Positions 61,800 to 64,000 of a stretch of 64,000 nucleotides of DNA are shown here, piece after piece (position 1 is the stretch's first letter; the number at the start of each line of letters is the position of its first letter). The notes under the pieces were generated by a model, which was not told the origin of the DNA, made no database searches, and saw only the letters and a list, made by a program, of their open reading frames with translations. The stretch spans positions 1 to 64,000 of the forward strand of contig JAODTK010004043.1 in assembly GCA_026419785.1 (NCBI GenBank), read 5' to 3'. The position numbers and the translations under genes were made by a program. This DNA is from Sclerodactyla briareus. Taxonomy: Eukaryota; Echinodermata; Holothuroidea; Dendrochirotida; Sclerodactylidae.

Positions 61800-62227
61800 A
61801 TGAGGAGGGACGGTATTTTCACTTGATATTCGTCATGGGCCAATCATTCTTTGTAATATTTTGCATAGGGTGATACCAAGATCCCTTCATTCACCCAGTT
61901 GATAGGTTGATTAATTTGGTTAGGGTGAAGTGGTTCCGCATAGAGCAGCTATGATCCGTCTATGGGTATCATATCATGCCATTGTTTTGCTAATGAATAA
62001 TAATTGAAAGTCCCCTAATGGAGTTGGAAATGTGTTAGTATCATCGGTGTATAACAGGTTTGTTGTAAAGTGCGAGTGTGTAGGTTTCTCGATATAAAAA
62101 GAATGCTTCCAATTCGTTTTCAATTCATCACCCTCGTCGTTTGATATCATTTTCTGTCTGTCTTTATAGCGGCAAATAGGCGCTCAATACAGAATTTCAA
62201 AATACCAAGCTGTTCAGATACATTGAA
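61800..62227 (-). other. Sequence downstream of POU4 stop, probable 3' UTR
   Basis: This stretch directly follows the POU4 stop codon on the minus strand and shows no other coding similarity. It is probably 3' untranslated sequence or flank. I could not place a polyadenylation signal with confidence. Confidence 0.35.
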
Positions 62228-63266
62228 TTAGATACCATCAACATTGTTCACCTCGCCTGAAGTCGAGTATTTCATTTCATTCGCTTCTTCTGCTTCTGTC
62301 TCTGATTGTCCGAACGGGCCTAACTCTGACAACGTTCTTTTTCAGGTCGCTGGCACCAACTTCTCTCTGCTCGCTATCGCGGCGTCTTTTTTCACTCGTA
62401 GGGCCGGTTGAACGGCGAAGTTAGCTTCTAAAGAACGTTTCTTCTTTTCCCTTCTCCGGCGCTGGCTATACTTGTCCCTCTTCTCGCTTCTTGTCCCCTG
62501 ATAAGTATTCCGTCGGAGTCTCTGTTCTCCTCGCCGCGGCCTCTGCTTCCTCCAACCAAGCGGCGAGTATGGGTTTGAGCGCTATCATATTGTTGTGACT
62601 TAATGTAGCTCTCGAACCGGCAGATAGTGCTCTGACTCATGAACCCCACCCAAGTCAAACTAACTTCAGTTGTCAGCCAGTCGCCCGCCCGCGCACGTCC
62701 GCCTGTGTTACACCCGAGCTTAATCGGCGCCTTTGTTTGAATCGCTCTGCGAACGCCTCCACTCACGGGGTCTGTGGTCGCAAGTCGTACGCATACCATG
62801 TGGTGGCGGTACCATGTATGAGCAGCGGCTGCGGCAGCTGCCGCCGCGGCTGACGGGTTAAAGTGGCCCTGGAGCCGTCGGTTGTGAGTGAGGCTAGGTT
62901 GCCAACAGTGTGAGGAGCGGTATGATGCATGGTCTGTCCCCTCGAACCAGGCTCGTTGGTGTGGGGCGGTGGCCACCACCGGCTATAGACACCGCCGCGG
63001 CTGATATTTGATCCAGGACCTCGTTATGATCCATGCCGTGGTGAGGTAGACTACGCGACGACGGGGGCCCTGTGGCGTAGGGAGACATCCCGCCCCGCCC
63101 GTTGACGCCCTGTGCGGCGTGGTGCGAGTGCATGTAACCCGGGTCCGTCTTGGTCGGCATGTTGTGACTGGTGCGCGCCTTTAACGACGGAGCAAAGCAC
63201 GTCGCCCGCGGCCAGTGCCTCCGCTCGAGCAAGAAGTCCATCATCGAAGCCGCTGAAACAGTTGCC
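62228..63266 (-). CDS. POU4: POU class IV (Brn-3/POU4-like) homeobox transcription factor, exon 2, frame broken
   Basis: Seen: read from the minus strand across frames, the family landmarks come in order. The POU-IV box LLARAEALAA lies at about 63201-63233, followed by a His/Pro/Ala-rich linker with an alanine run near 62825-62856. The POU-specific domain follows, with EAFAERFKQRR (62728-62759), GVTQADV (62695-62711), SQSTICRFES (62611-62640) and LSHNNMIALKPILAAWLEEA (about 62543-62602). Homeodomain pieces come next: SLEA.FAVQP (62402-62440), KKNVVRV (62320-62345) and NQRQKQK (62281-62308). A stop sits at 62228. LSHNNMIALKP and the N-terminal box identify class IV. Known: POU4 proteins are nuclear DNA-binding factors that specify sensory neurons. 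Exon 2 starts at an AG acceptor (63267-63268) just before GNCFSGFDD, the vertebrate POU4 intron position, so this is not a processed copy. Exon 1 must lie beyond 64000. Odd: many small insertions and deletions break the frame inside the POU and homeo domains. Homology is very secure; intactness is not. Confidence 0.9.
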
Positions 63267-64000
63267 CTGTGGTAAAATAACGAGAGAACAATTTTGCAAT
63301 GAATACCGTTCAGTGGATAGTCGGGGGTAAGCTGTTTCATGCATCGACGCCAAAGAGAGGATTAAATTATCGTGGATCTTTCCCCTATACATTTGTTCGA
63401 TGAAAATGACAGGACACGTGTGCGATTCAATATGATCTGATCTCTGTAAATATTTAGGTAACTATATTGTATAGGAGATTTATGTATTCATGACACAACA
63501 ACATGATAGTATCAACCTTCCAGATATTATGCACGATGCACATTCATAATAATCATGTAAAAGTTCACTTGGTAGTTTTTAAGCTCTGGAAATTTGCCCA
63601 AAATTGTTGGGTGATGTTCGGGTCCACATAACTCATCTAATGAATCTATCACCTTAATTCGTTTGAGAAAACTGATTGCTTTAGGGCCAGTTGGTTAACT
63701 TTGTAGTACCCGTATGTACTCCTCGTAATACTTTATACTATATTTTATTATCGAGAGGTTTTGTACACTTCTTTTCTGTAAGCCAAACTAGCGGAAAGTC
63801 GAAACCCTCTGACTTCGCGTTCCTGCACCCTCCCTCAGCTTTTTAACCTTTGATGAAACTTTGAATTCACTGTGCATACAAACCACAAGTCGAAATGCAA
63901 ATCACCAACCAGTGATTGAGAAATTCAGTGTCGCGATATAAATTCCTTAATATATATTCCCCTAAAAATGTTCAGAAAATGATCAATTCAGTTGCAGGAG
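63267..64000 (-). other. POU4: Intron 1 of the POU4 gene (3' part)
   Basis: The minus strand reads TTATTTTACCACAG immediately before the exon 2 coding sequence, a pyrimidine-containing tract and AG acceptor. No coding similarity was recognised from here to the window edge. The first exon, expected to encode a short N-terminus, would lie outside the window. That this whole stretch is intron is inferred from the conserved POU4 gene structure. Confidence 0.6.

Overview
The window is animal nuclear DNA, not bacterial: there is no operon structure, open reading frames are short and scattered, simple repeats are dense, and the recognisable coding matter is retrotransposon debris plus one developmental gene. 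The one clear host gene is a POU class IV (Brn-3/POU4) homeobox gene on the minus strand near the right edge. Its exon 2 lies at about 62228-63266 and is preceded by an intron acceptor where vertebrate POU4 genes have theirs. With Jockey-like, CR1-like, L1/Tx1-like, YADD-type and Penelope-like retroelements and a tRNA-derived SINE alongside, this suggests a marine invertebrate bilaterian. I cannot fix the phylum from sequence alone.

Layout. 1-8.5 kb is mostly non-coding and holds copies of an unidentified interspersed repeat (here called family R), a tRNA-like sequence and a 600-bp insertion flanked by long direct repeats. 8.8-21.7 kb is a nested retrotransposon complex. A minus-strand CR1-like LINE is split into 9.13-10.44 kb and 20.35-21.67 kb by a plus-strand Jockey-like LINE, which is itself interrupted by about 3.6 kb of other sequence. 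A 15-bp target-site duplication flanks the insertion and the outer reverse transcriptase reads on across the join. 21.8-30.6 kb has local tandem duplications, a YADD-type LINE on the minus strand, another copy of family R and a tandem repeat rich in AGGTCA half-sites. 31-35 kb is mostly unexplained, with a long TA microsatellite. 35-40.3 kb holds two further long copies of family R. 40-45 kb holds the longest open frame (249 codons, unidentified) and GC-rich unassigned sequence. 45-47.8 kb holds a SINE and a Penelope-like element among TA microsatellites. 48.5-52.3 kb holds a CR1/L2-type LINE tail, an L1/Tx1-like LINE and a repeated 200-bp unit. 53-62 kb is largely unassigned. 62.2-64 kb is POU4 exon 2 and its upstream intron.

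The POU4 exon carries many one- and few-base insertions and deletions inside normally invariant domains, yet keeps its intron boundary and its terminal stop region. It is therefore either a recently broken gene or, more likely, a real gene read through error-prone sequence. If so, frames elsewhere in the window are also artificially broken, which limits all ORF-based calls here. No conventional gene cluster or operon-like system was found. The most novel-looking items are family R, a class of tracts built from one short word and its reverse complement, and the nested LINE junction.
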